Assembly: GCF_910592395.1 (NCBI RefSeq)
Contig: NC_088310.1
Span: 28,908,991 to 28,972,990, forward strand
Length of the DNA: 64,000 bases
Direction of reading: 5' to 3'
DNA from: Lineus longissimus
Taxonomy: Eukaryota; Nemertea; Pilidiophora; Heteronemertea; Lineidae
Within the stretch, counting starts at the first letter, position 1; each line of letters begins with the position of its first letter. This document shows positions 10,404-22,639 of the stretch, one piece after another. Both the position numbers and the translations under genes were made by a program. The notes below the pieces were generated by a model, which did no database searches, was not told the origin of the DNA, and was given only the letters and a program-made list of their open reading frames with translations.

Positions 10404-13400
10404 TCACACTTCGGCCTCCTCACTTGTTTCTGCGACAAGGACTTCTCGATTCTCGTAGGTCCAGAATCCATTCAGATCAATTAGAATGCTCACCACGGTA
10501 TCACCTTGACCACTGAAAGCAGAAACATAGCAACGATAAAATCGAATTTCAGGGTCATATATTCCTAACACAAAAATCTTTACAATCCAGACTAGGCAAA
10601 CTGCCATACATGTATTTCTAAACTCATTCCTCTTGGAACTTCCCGAATGGCTGGCTATTCACTGTCGGTGGCATTGGAGGCCAAGTTTATACTACAGAGG
10701 CTGCCCTCTTCTGTCTTTGGTTAGGGGTCCTTCTTCTGAGAGGACTCAAGTCCTAGACTACCAGCGCTTTCTGCCCAGGTTTGAATGAAATCAAGTGTTT
10801 TTTCTTATCCTAGAAACCTTACTGACCAGGACAATTCGAGTGGCATCTGCCAAGGTTGGCAAGTTTAGAGTTTTCCATCTCCTGGACGAATTGACCATTA
10901 CCTGGCTGATGAGCTCCATTGCTGTACAAGGTTGTTTTTCTTACCTATTTATGAGATCCTGTAGAGTAATTTTCAGTGGGTCGGCTGGCTTTATCATGTC
11001 AAATATCTCATCCTTGACATCCTCGAACGACACCGGTTCCTGGCCATGTACCTTCATCTGGTCTTGAATTGCCTAAATAAAAACATATCAGTTTGATTCG
11101 AGTTCTGTAGATAAGTTTAACTGTATGGCGAAGAGGCAAACACTGACATTCCGAAAACCTCAGAGGCCCCCATTAGTAAGCCAAGGAAACAAAACTACAT
11201 TCATGTTTAAGCTACCTTTGATATCAATTGGTAATTGTTATGAGCTAGAGTGCAATCAGCTGGGAATAGATGCTGCAAATTACAACCTATTTTAGAGCTA
11301 GTCCATATTTGGGAGCAACACTATCAACAGGAGAAAGTGTCATTCAAATGGCTACCCCATGAACATGCGAGAGGTCAGGACTGAGACTGATTAATTGTTA
11401 CAAGCAATGGAGAGCCGACAGCGCTTGGTGACCAACAGTAAGGTGAAGTCCACAGCTGATGTCATCAATGGGTCCAATGGATGCTCCAAATCAGAACGTG
11501 ATGTGCTGATACTAACTCTGAAGAAGTAGTTGAGGGCAAATATGTTGAGATGGCCTCTGTTCTGGACATCGAGGATTCTGTATAAATACTGGAGTGCCTG
11601 AGGTTCTTTCCTGTTCTCAAGGGCTAACACGAAGTCTAAGTAGGTCTTGTAATCCTGAAATACACATGAGGACAAGTCTTAGTAGCAGTAAGAAAGGACC
11701 GTCTCATCATCCTATACAGGTTTCTCTCTGTTTGTGGAACCTCTCCTTGAAGGACATCCTATCTCTGAGATATCAACATGCCTCGAGTAGCCCTTGCCAG
11801 TACATACCATTTCTCCATCGTAAGTAAGGCATTCCTGAAATACGCGATCCAAGAACACAGGTGTTAAGGTCCCAGTTCCATATCTGAAAATGACAAATAT
11901 GACACATGTACAATCATGTAGTAATTGACCACTGTGAGGTTATCATAGTCAAGACACAAATGGACTTGGCACAAGGCAGATGAATGGACTAATAATACCA
12001 AATTTCTTCTGCACTTTCTTGATATAAAGTGCATGCTGTAGGTTTAGAATCACCATTAACACAAGATAAGAGCACCCACTTCTATTCTCCATTTGCACTA
12101 CACTGCAAGAATCAATGGATGGAACTTGTGATTGGAAAATATATTTCATCAGTGTGGAGGACAAACATGATTAACATGAGGGAATACATGTATCTATTTA
12201 AGGTATTGGTGAACTTATGCAGAATCATCAATCACCTGCCTTCTTTCACAGCCAATCAGGTTTAGGAGGAAAAATAACCAAAGGCATAACTGACCCAAAA
12301 ATAGTGGCAAAGACTCGACTAAAACGACAAATAAAAGATTGTCATGCATTCCCTAGATATTGAAGAGAAAAGATACCACAACCAGGAACCAGTTGAATCT
12401 TAATGAAAGACATCGGCCCTGAATACCAGGCTAAAGCTTGGCCCTGAATACATGTAAATGGCATTAACGGTTGGCCTCTCTGAAGCCACGGCATGCGTCC
12501 CTTGTCTAACCCACCCCTACTTCGGTGAAAACAACCTGACCAGGCTAATCAGACATGTACCTCACCAAAAAGAGACCCTTGCCCCATCTTTGGTCGAGAC
12601 GCACCTGACCAGGCCAGTTACACCTCACACTAAGAGACACATGCCCCACAGGTGAGCTAAAACCCATGCTGGAACCATGGAAAACCAGATTACTCTGAGA
12701 ATTACAACAATCAAGCAAATATAACGAAGACAGGATCACTGACTGAAATGAATATACAATAGAAAACATCACCAGGTTGTCATCACCTATTCACATTGTA
12801 TGATCTCCGGATACGATGTAAATAGGCAACACTCTACATACAGCCCATGCACCAAATTCATATTCATCCTTACTCTGACTTTCCGGGGACGTTCGGCACG
12901 GAGTAACTGCAAATGGTCGTCGATAAAAGCTGATATATTCTCTCCATGTCTGATAATAACCATTCCTGTTAACACTAAGCAGCCTGAGACCACAGGTGGT
13001 TTCATGGAGCCATGTCACAAAGTTTGATTGCCTCTGAATCTTGTATCTGACATGGTCACTACTTACAACACAAACATGCTCCCACAATATACGGTAAAAC
13101 AAAGCATTGGAAGTTATTGATTACTCAAAGTTAGTTGTAAAGGTCATGTCGTTTGCAGTGGTCACTGTAAGACCAGGCCTGGGACAAAACGCCATTCAGT
13201 GTGTGTTAAGGGACTCTATGAAGGCACTTACCTAGCTAACTCTTCTTTACTGAGCATGCCATTGTGATCCTTATCCAGATTGAGGTACTGGCCATACACC
13301 CGCAGAGCAGACGGTGCAGAGAACCAGTTCGATTCCTGAGCTTCTTTTGGTAACTCTTCATCTCGTAGCTGCAAAGTTAAGTACATAATACAAACATGTA

Positions 13401-16400
13401 TTTCAGCTGCCCAACATCGGGTTACTCACACAGTACACAGCTAAATCAAGAGGGAGGGTTTTGCGTGATCTCAGATAGGTCATTTGAAGTGGAAGCCCAG
13501 ATTGTCAACATGGTCTCTTTTAAATGCTGACCTCGAACAGAGAGAAAGCATGCTCACCTCGAGGAGATCATCCAAGAAACTACATGCCAAGATATCCTGT
13601 ATCTTGATCCGACCCGTCCTGAGTGGGTCAAGGAAGAAGAAGAACTTGCGGACAGCTGTACAAACGTAAAATGAATAGAACGACTTCTCCAGACAATCTA
13701 ACTGTGGCAGTGTGGGAATCAGCTCCAAGATGTAATTCTCAAGATCCTGCAGGGCAAATAGAACTCAATTATAATGCCATGTGGAGCACATCTTGGGAAG
13801 ATGTCCGAGATGAGGCATGAAGAAACCAGCCAACACCACCAGCTATGTGGATACAAAGACAACTGACCTTATCATCAAATCAGGAGAAATTACAACTCCC
13901 CCCCCCCCCCCTGCATACCAGTAACCAGAACTTTCCAAAAGAATCTGAAAGCATTCTTGTAATCCTACACCCCCAAGTCTAATGCAAGAGCACCTCAACA
14001 ACATGCATGACTGCATACAATTCTAGACAGGCAGAGTTGACGTACTGATTCTTTTAGGAATCCCTGACCGGCTACATCATACAAGGAGAGACCAATCCGC
14101 GTCTGGTGCAGCCAAACCTTTCTCATAACATAGTTGAAGAATTGCATGATTGAGATTCGCCCATATGGATCTGTCTGGAGTAGCTTGGCAAAGACTGTGG
14201 CAGTGAAAAATGGCCTGAAAATAGAACAGATGTATCTAGTTTGTACTGCCAAAGTGAAACAAAGTTAGAAGGGCCATTTTCAAGACACTATAAAGAATAG
14301 ATTGTATTGAGGTACTTGAACATGTACTTGTGATTCAAGAGGACAAATCGGATTCTGCTCAAAATAATCAGGTTTCTCTCAAACGTTTTCTTTTCATATG
14401 CCATGGGGCTCGGCCACAAATGAAAAGAGCTCCAAGAACACTGTCAGAGGGGCTTATTCTTGCATTACTGTACTGATCATTTTGGGTATCATAGTTCCTC
14501 AAAGTAGGCTCTGCCATTGGTTACATCAACTTCTTGTTGAACAATCCATGTGCGAATCTGCAAACGCAAGTGCATACTTACTGGCATTTTGTTCCAGCCT
14601 GAGCCCCAACTTTGAGGAAATCCTCATAGTTTATCATCTGATCCTCTCCAACCAGTGGAGGAGTGTGATGTTTGTCCAACAAGAACCACAAGCCCTGAAA
14701 TCCGTGAAGTAACTTTTATGACGAGAGTACATGTAAGAGTTTGCAAACACAGCCATCAGGCACTTCATAAACCTGGGCCTACAGAAGTGGCAAGTTGCTT
14801 TCATCTTATGAAATCTCATCATATTTGAGACAGATCGCATCAAACAGGTTTAATTTTTAAACCAAACTGAGGTATACCTCAGGAATATTGACTTGGAGAG
14901 CAAGACAAAATGGCCGATTTCCCCATCTTTCATTTGAGAAGAGTTTTGTTTAGCCCTTGCCTCACCTGTAGTTCTTCATTGTCTAATAATTCTTTACTTC
15001 TTCTTTGCAAGAACACGGCTCTTGATTCTTCCCTTAACTTCTGAAGGAGAAGTTCATCTTCTGATGGAAGCTGCAGATGAAATGTATATATTTATTATCA
15101 TGAACAAAAGATGATTAATGGGGGTTACCACTAGACTAGCTGCCAGTAAAGAAGGAACACCACACATGTTTTCTCAGCCAACTCTTCTGCTAGTATTTCA
15201 AGTGTTTCAGAGAATTTCACCAAGTCCGTTTCGATAGGTTCCTTTTTCCAAGCTGTGGAATGTCTTATTTTTCCTAATTCCAATAGAAGTTTTCATTCGG
15301 GAGTCTATTTCAGGAAGGAATGGGTATTTTGGCAACAACCATACTGTCAAGTCATCAAACTTCTCCATAATACTGAAAGTGTTCATTGTTCTATGCCACC
15401 CACTCATTTCTAAATCCATCAAAGTAGTTTAACAAAATAAACTTCTAAAGTTACCAGAAACTTACAGTTTTATACCACCAAAACATGATTAAGACTGTTC
15501 AGTTACTTTGCACTGCCAATTATTCCAGATGAAACTTTACCTTGAAGAAAAACTTTGGTATCAGTTTATAAGATTTATTTGATGTGATTTCGCCTTTCCT
15601 ATGTTCATACAGGTTTGTAAAACGTTCCACTTCTTCCTCCTTCACTTCAGCTTCTGTGCGATGGACTGAAAAGAGAAAATGCATTCAATTCAATTGCTAA
15701 CCAGTTGTTTTTTGAGTGGAAAACAAGTAAAAACAATCCTTACCGGTGTGCAGGCCTGGCTATAGGCTATAGTATAGGCCTATTGAGCAATTAAAACCAT
15801 CTCATCTCAGAACAAAACTTCGAAAAAGCAGGCTCAAGCTGTTCGGATGCCGTTGGCTCTGATATGGTGGCATGATGAAGTCCACACTGCAGACCCACAC
15901 TCAATGAATGAATATGAATACGACAATCAAGATGTACAGACCGGGGGAGCTGGCTGTACGTACCCATAAGTCTTTGCGGTAGTCTCGCGCGTACCGGATA
16001 TAACCTATCAAGCTTTTCTCCTTCAGAGAAATACTGCGTTGCGCTCAACTGCCAATTATGCATTAGTCTGGTGGACACGAGGTTGGCCTTAAACTTGCTT
16101 GAAATCGAAAATTTGGACAACACACGTGTACTACAGCGCAAACGGCAGCATTCTGACATATCGAAACATGTGGTCTGATTCTATTTTTACTTGTCATTTA
16201 GTGATCACGCGTCCAACCTCGTATGCAGGGTAATGTGGCTTTCTCATTGGTCGAACGTTAATTTTGTTCACAGCCTTATAAGGCACTTAAGCGCAACGCA
16301 TTATTTCTCTGAAGGAGAAAAGCTTGATGGGTTATATCCGGTACGCGCGAGACTACCGCAAAGACTTATGGGTACGTACAGCCAGCTCCCCCGGTCTGTA

Positions 16401-16605
16401 CATCTTGATTGTAGTATGCATGCACACAGCACAGTCAGTGCGAGTGTGTCCATTGTTGGCCAATAGTACATGTTGTGTACATTTGCATTGGACATGCATC
16501 CACACCCTCACAGGGGTTTTCAAACCAATATAACTTACCCTTCTTTTCGTTGTAAATTCTCAAGGATTTCCAAATATTCATCTTCCCAATGTCTTCCAGG
16601 CCCAT
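10404..16605 (-). CDS. PPP2R3C: PPP2R3C: protein phosphatase 2A regulatory subunit B'' gamma (G5PR)
   Basis: Complete gene with 11 coding exons: 16539-16605, 15541-15665, 14966-15070, 14582-14694, 14046-14214, 13558-13746, 13232-13368, 11808-11883, 11517-11654, 10945-11072, 10404-10512. All junctions are GT-AG, all phases agree, and the 1,356 nt give 451 aa; the human protein is 453 aa as I recall. The product is an EF-hand regulatory subunit that targets PP2A-type phosphatases. Highly conserved blocks include RISIMQFFNYVMRKVWLHQT, VRKFFFFLDPLRTG and SILIDLNGFWTYENRE. A canonical EF-hand loop is at Asp288-Glu299 (DKDHNGMLSKEE). I chose the ATG at 16605 because only that frame gives an exon 1 ending in one leftover base, matching exon 2. 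Another ATG at 16615 opens an overlapping frame that does not fit. Intron 1 holds a striking inverted repeat. The gene is head-to-head with PRORP. Confidence 0.97.
15918..16417. repeat. Inverted repeat in PPP2R3C intron 1 (arms about 135 bp)
   Basis: The arms are 15918-16053 and 16283-16417, inverted and nearly identical (a handful of mismatches), separated by about 230 bp. The outer ends carry caatcaagatgtacag and the inner ends tgcgttgcgct. Each arm has a small internal hairpin (ttctctgaaggagaa). The intervening DNA has a second, shorter inverted match (cgaggttgg / ccaacctcg), a CCAAT-like cattggtcg and ttataag just before the right arm. It could be a small foldback element, an inverted duplication, or two divergent non-coding transcripts from one centre. 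I do not recognise it as a known snRNA, 5S or tRNA. Confidence 0.8.
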
Positions 16606-16760
16606 CAAATGACATGGGATGAGCGACTTTCCTTTGATAACTTTACAGGATGCGTAATTTGAAGGATTATTTTGAAGTTACCGGCGCAAACTTCCGCGAC
16701 ATCGGCGCCATTTTTGTCTATTGACTTCCCCCGGTTTGAGCGGAATTCATCAAGCGCTCG
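16606..16760. promoter_or_regulatory. Shared promoter of PPP2R3C and PRORP
   Basis: The two start codons are 464 bp apart and face away from each other. The gap contains a GC-rich patch at about 16680-16740 (ccggcgcaaacttccgcgac). Within it, cggcgccatttttg reads as AAAATGGCGCC on the minus strand, close to the YY1 core that is common in promoters of housekeeping gene pairs. There is no TATA box at a suitable place for either gene. A possible 3' splice site (tttatagtttcag) just before the PRORP start suggests a non-coding PRORP first exon within this gap. Confidence 0.55.
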
Positions 16761-17069
16761 ATCACAAACAACAAAGAGGCACATGTAAAAACCAATTATT
16801 TTGCATTTATCACAATTTTCCCCAAAAAAAGAATCATAGTAAAGATTTTTATAGAAGCTACATGTATTATTCTTTGTAAGTACGAAAATGCCATTTGATG
16901 GTACTAAAATCTTAAATCTTATGGGAAATGGGACGTGAAATGCCCTGGGTGGATGTGCTTGTCTTCAGGCCTTGGTCATGGTGGAGGTGCTTGTCTTCAG
17001 CCCTTGGCGGATGTGCCTTTCTTCAGCCATTGCCCATTGTGTTTTATAGTTTCAGGAGAAGTAATCACC

Positions 17070-20000
17070 ATGCAAGCTTCCACTCTGCTGAGGATTCCTT
17101 TCATCAGACAAGGAGCAGCGTGTTTTCTGGGAAGGAGTGTTATCTTTGATAACAAAGTTGTGTCTGTCATCAGTAATAATACAGTGAGAATGTTACATGA
17201 AAGATGCAGGACTAAGATTGCTAGGACTTGTCACAGACTCAGTGACCAGTCTACCATGAGACTCTTCCACTTATGCCGGGGATACAGGATAAAAGATTAT
17301 CGGCAGCAGACGCTAGATGTCAAGAAAGACTTTGATGATAAAGACAATGAAGAACAAACTGCCATGCTTGAAAAGATCTCCATTCTGAAACTTTTCTCGA
17401 GATTGAATAGTGATTATTTGAATAGTCTGATTGAGAAAATAGTAAGTGAAGGGGATGTTGAAATGACTGTTCAAGATTGGGAAGACATTGATAAAAATAT
17501 CGGAGAGAATTTTGAAGAAAAGAGCACATTTGGGAAATACTGGTCAACACAGATGATGGCATTCTTCAACAATCAGTTGTTCATGAAACGAGCCAAGTCC
17601 TTGCTGGATTATGTGTCCATTGACAAGGCACATGTGTCCATTTTAAAACACTTCCTCGACCTGTGTAGGAAATGTGATGAGAGTGATGTTCAGGAAGATA
17701 TCTATCGGGTTTACGATGTCTTGAATGAAAGACTCGACTTGCTTGACTTTGACACCATAACTGTAATCATTATGGCGCTTTGTAAAACCAAAAGATGGAA
17801 AGAGAGTCTTGAGTTGCAGAGGAAAGTAGAAACTCTTGAAAAACCAGTTGCTTCTTCATTATCCTCCATTGCCAGAGCAGCAGTGGAGGCGGCCGATTTC
17901 AGGACGGTGGATACTGTTTTGCATAAAATGGGCGACCTATGCTTTTTCCCTTCACCGTTTGTTTACACTGAAGTCATACGGATGAAAAACTTTGAGACAA
18001 GTTTTGATATGCTGCTGATGATGCTGAGGCATATGAGGAAGAATTTGTGGTATCTAGACGAATCTGTTGCCAAGGAGATGAAAGAATGGTTTGTGACAAA
18101 GGATCCAAAAGGAGGGTCATGGCAGGTCAATCTCACCAGAGTCAATAAAAGGTAGAATTCAGTGTTTCTTTCGTTGTTTCAGTCCAATTTTCAACTTCTT
18201 TAGATTCTTTCAAAACATTATCTCAGATTGGACATAGGTTTCCATGGATGGTTGCATTCAGATCAATGTGCTCAGATGGCACTGTAAGCTGATAGACATT
18301 GCCAATGGGCTCGACTGATTGTTCAGATTCAGATATCTCCATTCCTTGGGGATGAAGTGATAAGTCTCATGTTGAAGTGTTGTGGTTACAATTGCTGGCC
18401 CAGGAACTACTTTCTTCTTCTGCTTAGTTAAAGGGGGTTTAAGGACATGCTAGCTGTTGCTATCCCTAACCCATTACCTCAGAATCTAGAGACAAGTTAC
18501 CAACTTCAAATGAACGCTCTAGAAAAGATATTATAAAGCCATCATTACAATTTGTTATAATATTGTTTCAGTGGTTTTTGTGAGCACTGCAACCATCGAA
18601 TGGAGCGTGTCCATCTTAGTGATAAAGACTTCAAAATGTTACGAGCCAGCTTCATGGAAAGATCTGTCATCGGCCAGGATGTATTTGTGAACACAACTCC
18701 AGAAGAAATAGAAGAATTCGAGGCATTTCTGAAAAAGAATGGTCCATATGATATAGTTATTGATGGATTGAATATCGTACATGCGACCAAGCACTCCAAC
18801 TATCATCGGGTTAGTAGAAACTTGTCTAAGGTGAAACATGGCTCACATTGGTCCATTTTAAGGTTTATTTCCAGTTGTCGACCATCTAAGTTATTTCTGT
18901 CATAAGATCAGTGACCTAAAACCTGTTAAACCACTTCGTTCAATCAAAGTTTTCCAAATCACATTTTGTCTCATTTTAGTTGCTAAATGTGGTTACACAG
19001 TGTTGGCAACAGCGCTGGAGAAGCCTGGTCCTGATCAGAGCCCATGCGCAGAAGTTGAAGGTTCTCACCAAGGTACAGCAGAAAGCTGATGTCTTCTTTG
19101 CCAAGAACTTGTAAGTTGATTTAGTGGTCTGTTCTCCTGGTTGTATTGTGGGTTTGCTGTGAAAGCGCCCTAGACAGACGTGGTGGACTTGATTACCACC
19201 GAGAGATCAATGAGGAATCAGCATCGGTGAGGTCAAGAGGAAATAATGTTATATCCCGTTGGTGAGGTCTGGAGTCAGAGTGATGTGAGGGATTCAAAGG
19301 CTTGATCAATAGACAGCATGAGAGTGCTTGTGCAAGGTCGTCTGCTAGTGTTTATCAGATAGGTACATTAGAAAGTCCTCGGATCCATATAGTGGTGCTA
19401 GACTGGTCCCTGCCTTCGTATTCAGAATATCAGGCAATTTCACTTGATACATACTTACTCTGAGGACTCATGTTGTCAGCCCTGTTTTCAAAAGGATGTG
19501 CCTTTGTACCTTAAGTACTTGATTCGGATGGTGGAATTCTTAACGATCTGCCAAATAAGACTCTGGTACCTAAACTAGTCTAAAATGTAACAAGTCATAA
19601 TCTGTCATCTTGCAGATCCTCAGATGATCCGTTTCTTGTTTACGCTGCACTCCACAGCGGGAAAAACACATACATCATGAGCAGAGACGAACTGCGAGAT
19701 CATCGTTATCTCCTCGGTGAAAAGATGGCCAACCTGTTCAAAGTCTGGCAGAGATCTCACCAGGTGGTGTTGAATAATGTGATCATGCATGGGCCCAGAC
19801 AAGGAGGGGCTTGGCTCAGGGTGAGTGGAGTTCAGGCTAGTTCATGAATAATGTGATCTTGCATGGGCCCAGACAAGGAGGGGCTTGGCTCAGGGTGAGT
19901 GGAGTTCAGGCTAGTTCATGAATAATGTGATCTTGCATGGGCCCAGACAAGGAGGGGCTTGGCTCAGGGTGAGTAGAGTTCAGGCTAGTTCATGAATAAT

Positions 20001-22355
20001 GTGATCTTGCATGGGCCCAGACAAGGAGGGGCTTGGCTCAGGGTGAGTGGAGTTCAGGCTAGTTCATGAATAATGTGATCATGCTTGGGCCCAGACAAGG
20101 AGGGGCTTGGCTCAGGGTGAGTAGAGTTCAGGCTAGTTCATGAATAATGTGATCATGCATGGGCCCAGACAAGGAGGGGCTTGGCTCAGGGTGAGTAGAG
20201 TTCAGGCTAGTTCATGAATAATGTGATCTTGCTTGGGCCCAGACAAGGAGGGGCTTGGCTCAGGGTGAGTGGAGTTCAGGCTAGTTCATGAATAATGTGA
20301 TCATGCATGGGCCCAGACAAGGAGGGGCTTGGCTCAGGGTGAGTAGAGTTCAGGCTAGTTCATGAATAATGTGATCATGCATGGGCCCAGACAAGGAGGG
20401 GCTTGGCTCAGGGTGAGTAGAGTTCAGGCTAGTTCATGAATAATGTGATCTTGCTTGGGCCCAGACAAGGAGGGGCTTGGCTCAGGGTGAGTAGAGTTCA
20501 GGCTAGTTCATGAATAATGTGATCTTGCATGGGCCCAGACAAGGAGGGGCTTGGCTCAGGGTGAGTAGAGTTCAGGCTAGTTCATGAATAATGTGATCTT
20601 GCTTGGGCCCAGACAAGGAGGGGCTTGGCTCAGGGAGAACTGATGATAGCAATGCATCTCTCACGGCTCCCTTTCAGTTCTCACAATTGCTATGTCATGG
20701 CAGCAGGATCTGCTTAGTTCCCTTAAATGCTGTGTTGTGGCAGCACTTCAGCTCGGATGCCAAACTATTGATCATAACTACACAGTACCTGGTACCGTTC
20801 TCTAACCATTGCAGCTGAGACATGAATGAGATTCCCTGTCCATTATTATTATGAAAATCCCTGCTCCTGGCTGGTCCTCCAAGTTCTGCGAGTGGAAAAA
20901 TCCCAGGACACTCCTCATGAATGTTAAGTGTTGTACGACTAAGAATGATATCTTGCACGACTGCTTTTCATATTCCCTAAGTGTATATTTGCCCCATTCA
21001 TCTTGCCTAGTGCCCCTCCCCATTAATCTTGCCTATTGCCCCTCCCCATTAATCTTGCCTAGTGCCCCTCCCCATTAATCTTGCCTATTGCCCCTCCCCA
21101 TTAATCTTGCCTAGTGCCCCTCCCCATTAATCTTGCCTAGTGCCCCTCCCCATTAATCTTGTCTAGTGCCCCTCCCCATTAATCTTGCCTAGTGCCCCTC
21201 CCCATTAATCTTGCCAAGTGCCCCTCCCCATTAATCTTGCCTATTGCCCCTCCCCATTAATCTTGCCTAGTGCCCCTCCCCATTAATCTTGCCTAGTGCC
21301 CCTCCCCATTAATCTTGCCTAGTGCCCCTCCCCATTAATCTTGCCTAGTGCCCCTCCCCATTAATCTTGCCTATTGCCCCTCCCCATTAATCTTGCCTAG
21401 TGCCCCTCCCCATTAATCTTGCCTAGTGCCCCTCCCCATTAATCTTGTCTAGTGCCCCTCCCCATTAATCTTGCCTAGTGCCCCTCCCCATTAATCTTGC
21501 CAAGTGCCCCTCCCCATTAATCTTGCCTATTGCCCCTCCCCATTAATCTTGCCTAGTGCCCCTCCCCATTAATCTTGCCTAGTGCCCCTCCCCATTAATC
21601 TTGCCTAGTGCCCCTCCCCATTAATCTTGCCTAGTGCCCCTCCCCATTAATCTTGCCTAGTGCCCCTCCCCATTAATCTTGCCTAGTGCCCCTCCCCATT
21701 AATCTTGCCTAGTGCCCCTCCCCATTAATCTTGCCTAGTGCCCCTCCCCATTAATCTTGCCTAGTGCCCCTCCCCATTAATCTTGCCTAGTGCCCCTCCC
21801 CATTAATCTTGCCTAGTGCCCCTCCCCATTAATCTTGCCTATTGCCCCTCCCCATTAATCTTGCCTAGTGCCCCTCCCCATTAATCTTGCCTAGTGCCCC
21901 TCCCCATTAATCTTGCCTAGTGCCCCTCCCCATTAATCTTGCCTAGTGCCCCTCCCCATTCATCTTGCCTAGTGCCCCTCCCCATTCATCTTGCCTATTG
22001 CCCCTCCCCATTCATCTTGCCTAGTGCCCCTCCCCATTCATCTTGCCTAGTGCCCCTTGATAGTAGGCTATCCTGCTGGATGAAAATGAGTGTTTACTGC
22101 TTTTATGACGGACCTTGCCCACTTGTTAGTCTGCTACGATGCTCATCTGTTATGAAGCGAAGCTCTTGAAAATCAAGACAATACTGACCCAGTATTCTGT
22201 CCATATTTCAGTTTCCTCCAAAACACCAAGTTTGTGCTCAAGAAAGCCGTGACGGTTGGCACATCCCATATGATGACAGAGCCGCTAGGGTGTCCTATGA
22301 GAGCCCTGATACATGGCTGTGTGTAAAACGTTTGGATGCCAATTGGAAGATGTAA
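17070..22355 (+). CDS. PRORP: PRORP: mitochondrial (protein-only) RNase P catalytic subunit
   Basis: Complete gene with five coding exons: 17070-18151, 18572-18809, 18980-19110, 19616-19820, 22212-22355. Junctions are GT-AG, phases agree and the 1,800 nt give 599 aa (human 583 as I recall). The enzyme cleaves the 5' leader from mitochondrial pre-tRNAs. The N-terminal 360 residues in exon 1 are the helical, PPR-type RNA-binding region. The NYN metallonuclease retains its expected acidic residues: Asp425 (VIDGLN), Asp487/Asp488 (SSDDPF) and Asp508 (SRDELRDH). The zinc ligands of the central domain are Cys364, Cys367, His569 and Cys589. The start is set at 17070 after a probable 5' UTR splice acceptor; the frame is open further upstream, but that part is low-complexity and not PRORP-like. 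The 3' end of exon 4 is the founder of a 74 bp minisatellite in intron 4. Confidence 0.96.
19773..20634 (+). repeat. 74 bp minisatellite made of PRORP exon 4 tail plus its splice donor
   Basis: The unit is 48 bp of coding sequence (NNVIMHGPRQGGAWLR) followed by 26 bp of intron beginning gtgagtggagttcagg. The first coding part is the real exon end (19773-19820). Eleven further units follow exactly, to 20634, giving 12 exon tails and 11 gtgagt donors. The last tail is followed by gagaac, so it has no donor. Units differ at a few sites only (catgcat / cttgcat / cttgctt, and gtgagtg / gtgagta). Reading past the true donor adds eight residues and then a stop (tga). Confidence 0.96.
20635..20990 (+). 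other. Unique part of PRORP intron 4
   Basis: About 350 bp between the 74 bp and 26 bp arrays. No exon with matching splice sites is seen. Confidence 0.5.
20991..22057. repeat. 26 bp C-rich minisatellite in PRORP intron 4, about 41 copies
   Basis: The period is exactly 26 bp (tcttgcc at 21001, 21027, 21053 and so on to about 22041). The unit joins attaatcttgcctag to tgcccctcccc. Variants (cctatt, gtctag, ccaagt, attcat) recur in a partly ordered way, indicating amplification of multi-unit blocks. The minus strand carries GGGGAGGGG in every unit, so G-quadruplex formation is plausible on one strand and i-motif on the other. The array ends about 155 bp before exon 5. Confidence 0.95.
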
Positions 22356-22639
22356 ATGTTCCGTTGGATGGCCGTGTATTGCTTGTTAGATTTGGACTCT
22401 TGATACACTTGTAGTTTGTGGGTCTAAGGGAGAGCACCAAGAACCCCTAAGGAGGGGTCTCCAGTGAATCTTTGTTTGGTCAGGCATCTTTGAGTTGTCT
22501 CGAGGTCTCCACAGCTAATGTTCCGTTACTGTAGACATGGGGTGAACCACCAATTTAGATCAAATGAATTTTGTAAATGATGGTAACTTGGTAGTAAAAT
22601 ATTTGCAAATCATGAATGTTCAAAGGTTTTCAGCTGTAT

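Noticed and set aside
16539-16615. PPP2R3C start at the ATG at 16615
   Set aside because: That frame leaves two bases at the donor, which does not match the phase of exon 2; the ATG at 16605 does.
16935-17069. N-terminal extension of PRORP from an ATG at 16935
   Set aside because: The 45 extra residues are low-complexity (repeated cttgtcttcagcccttg-type DNA) and a splice acceptor lies between them and the better start at 17070.
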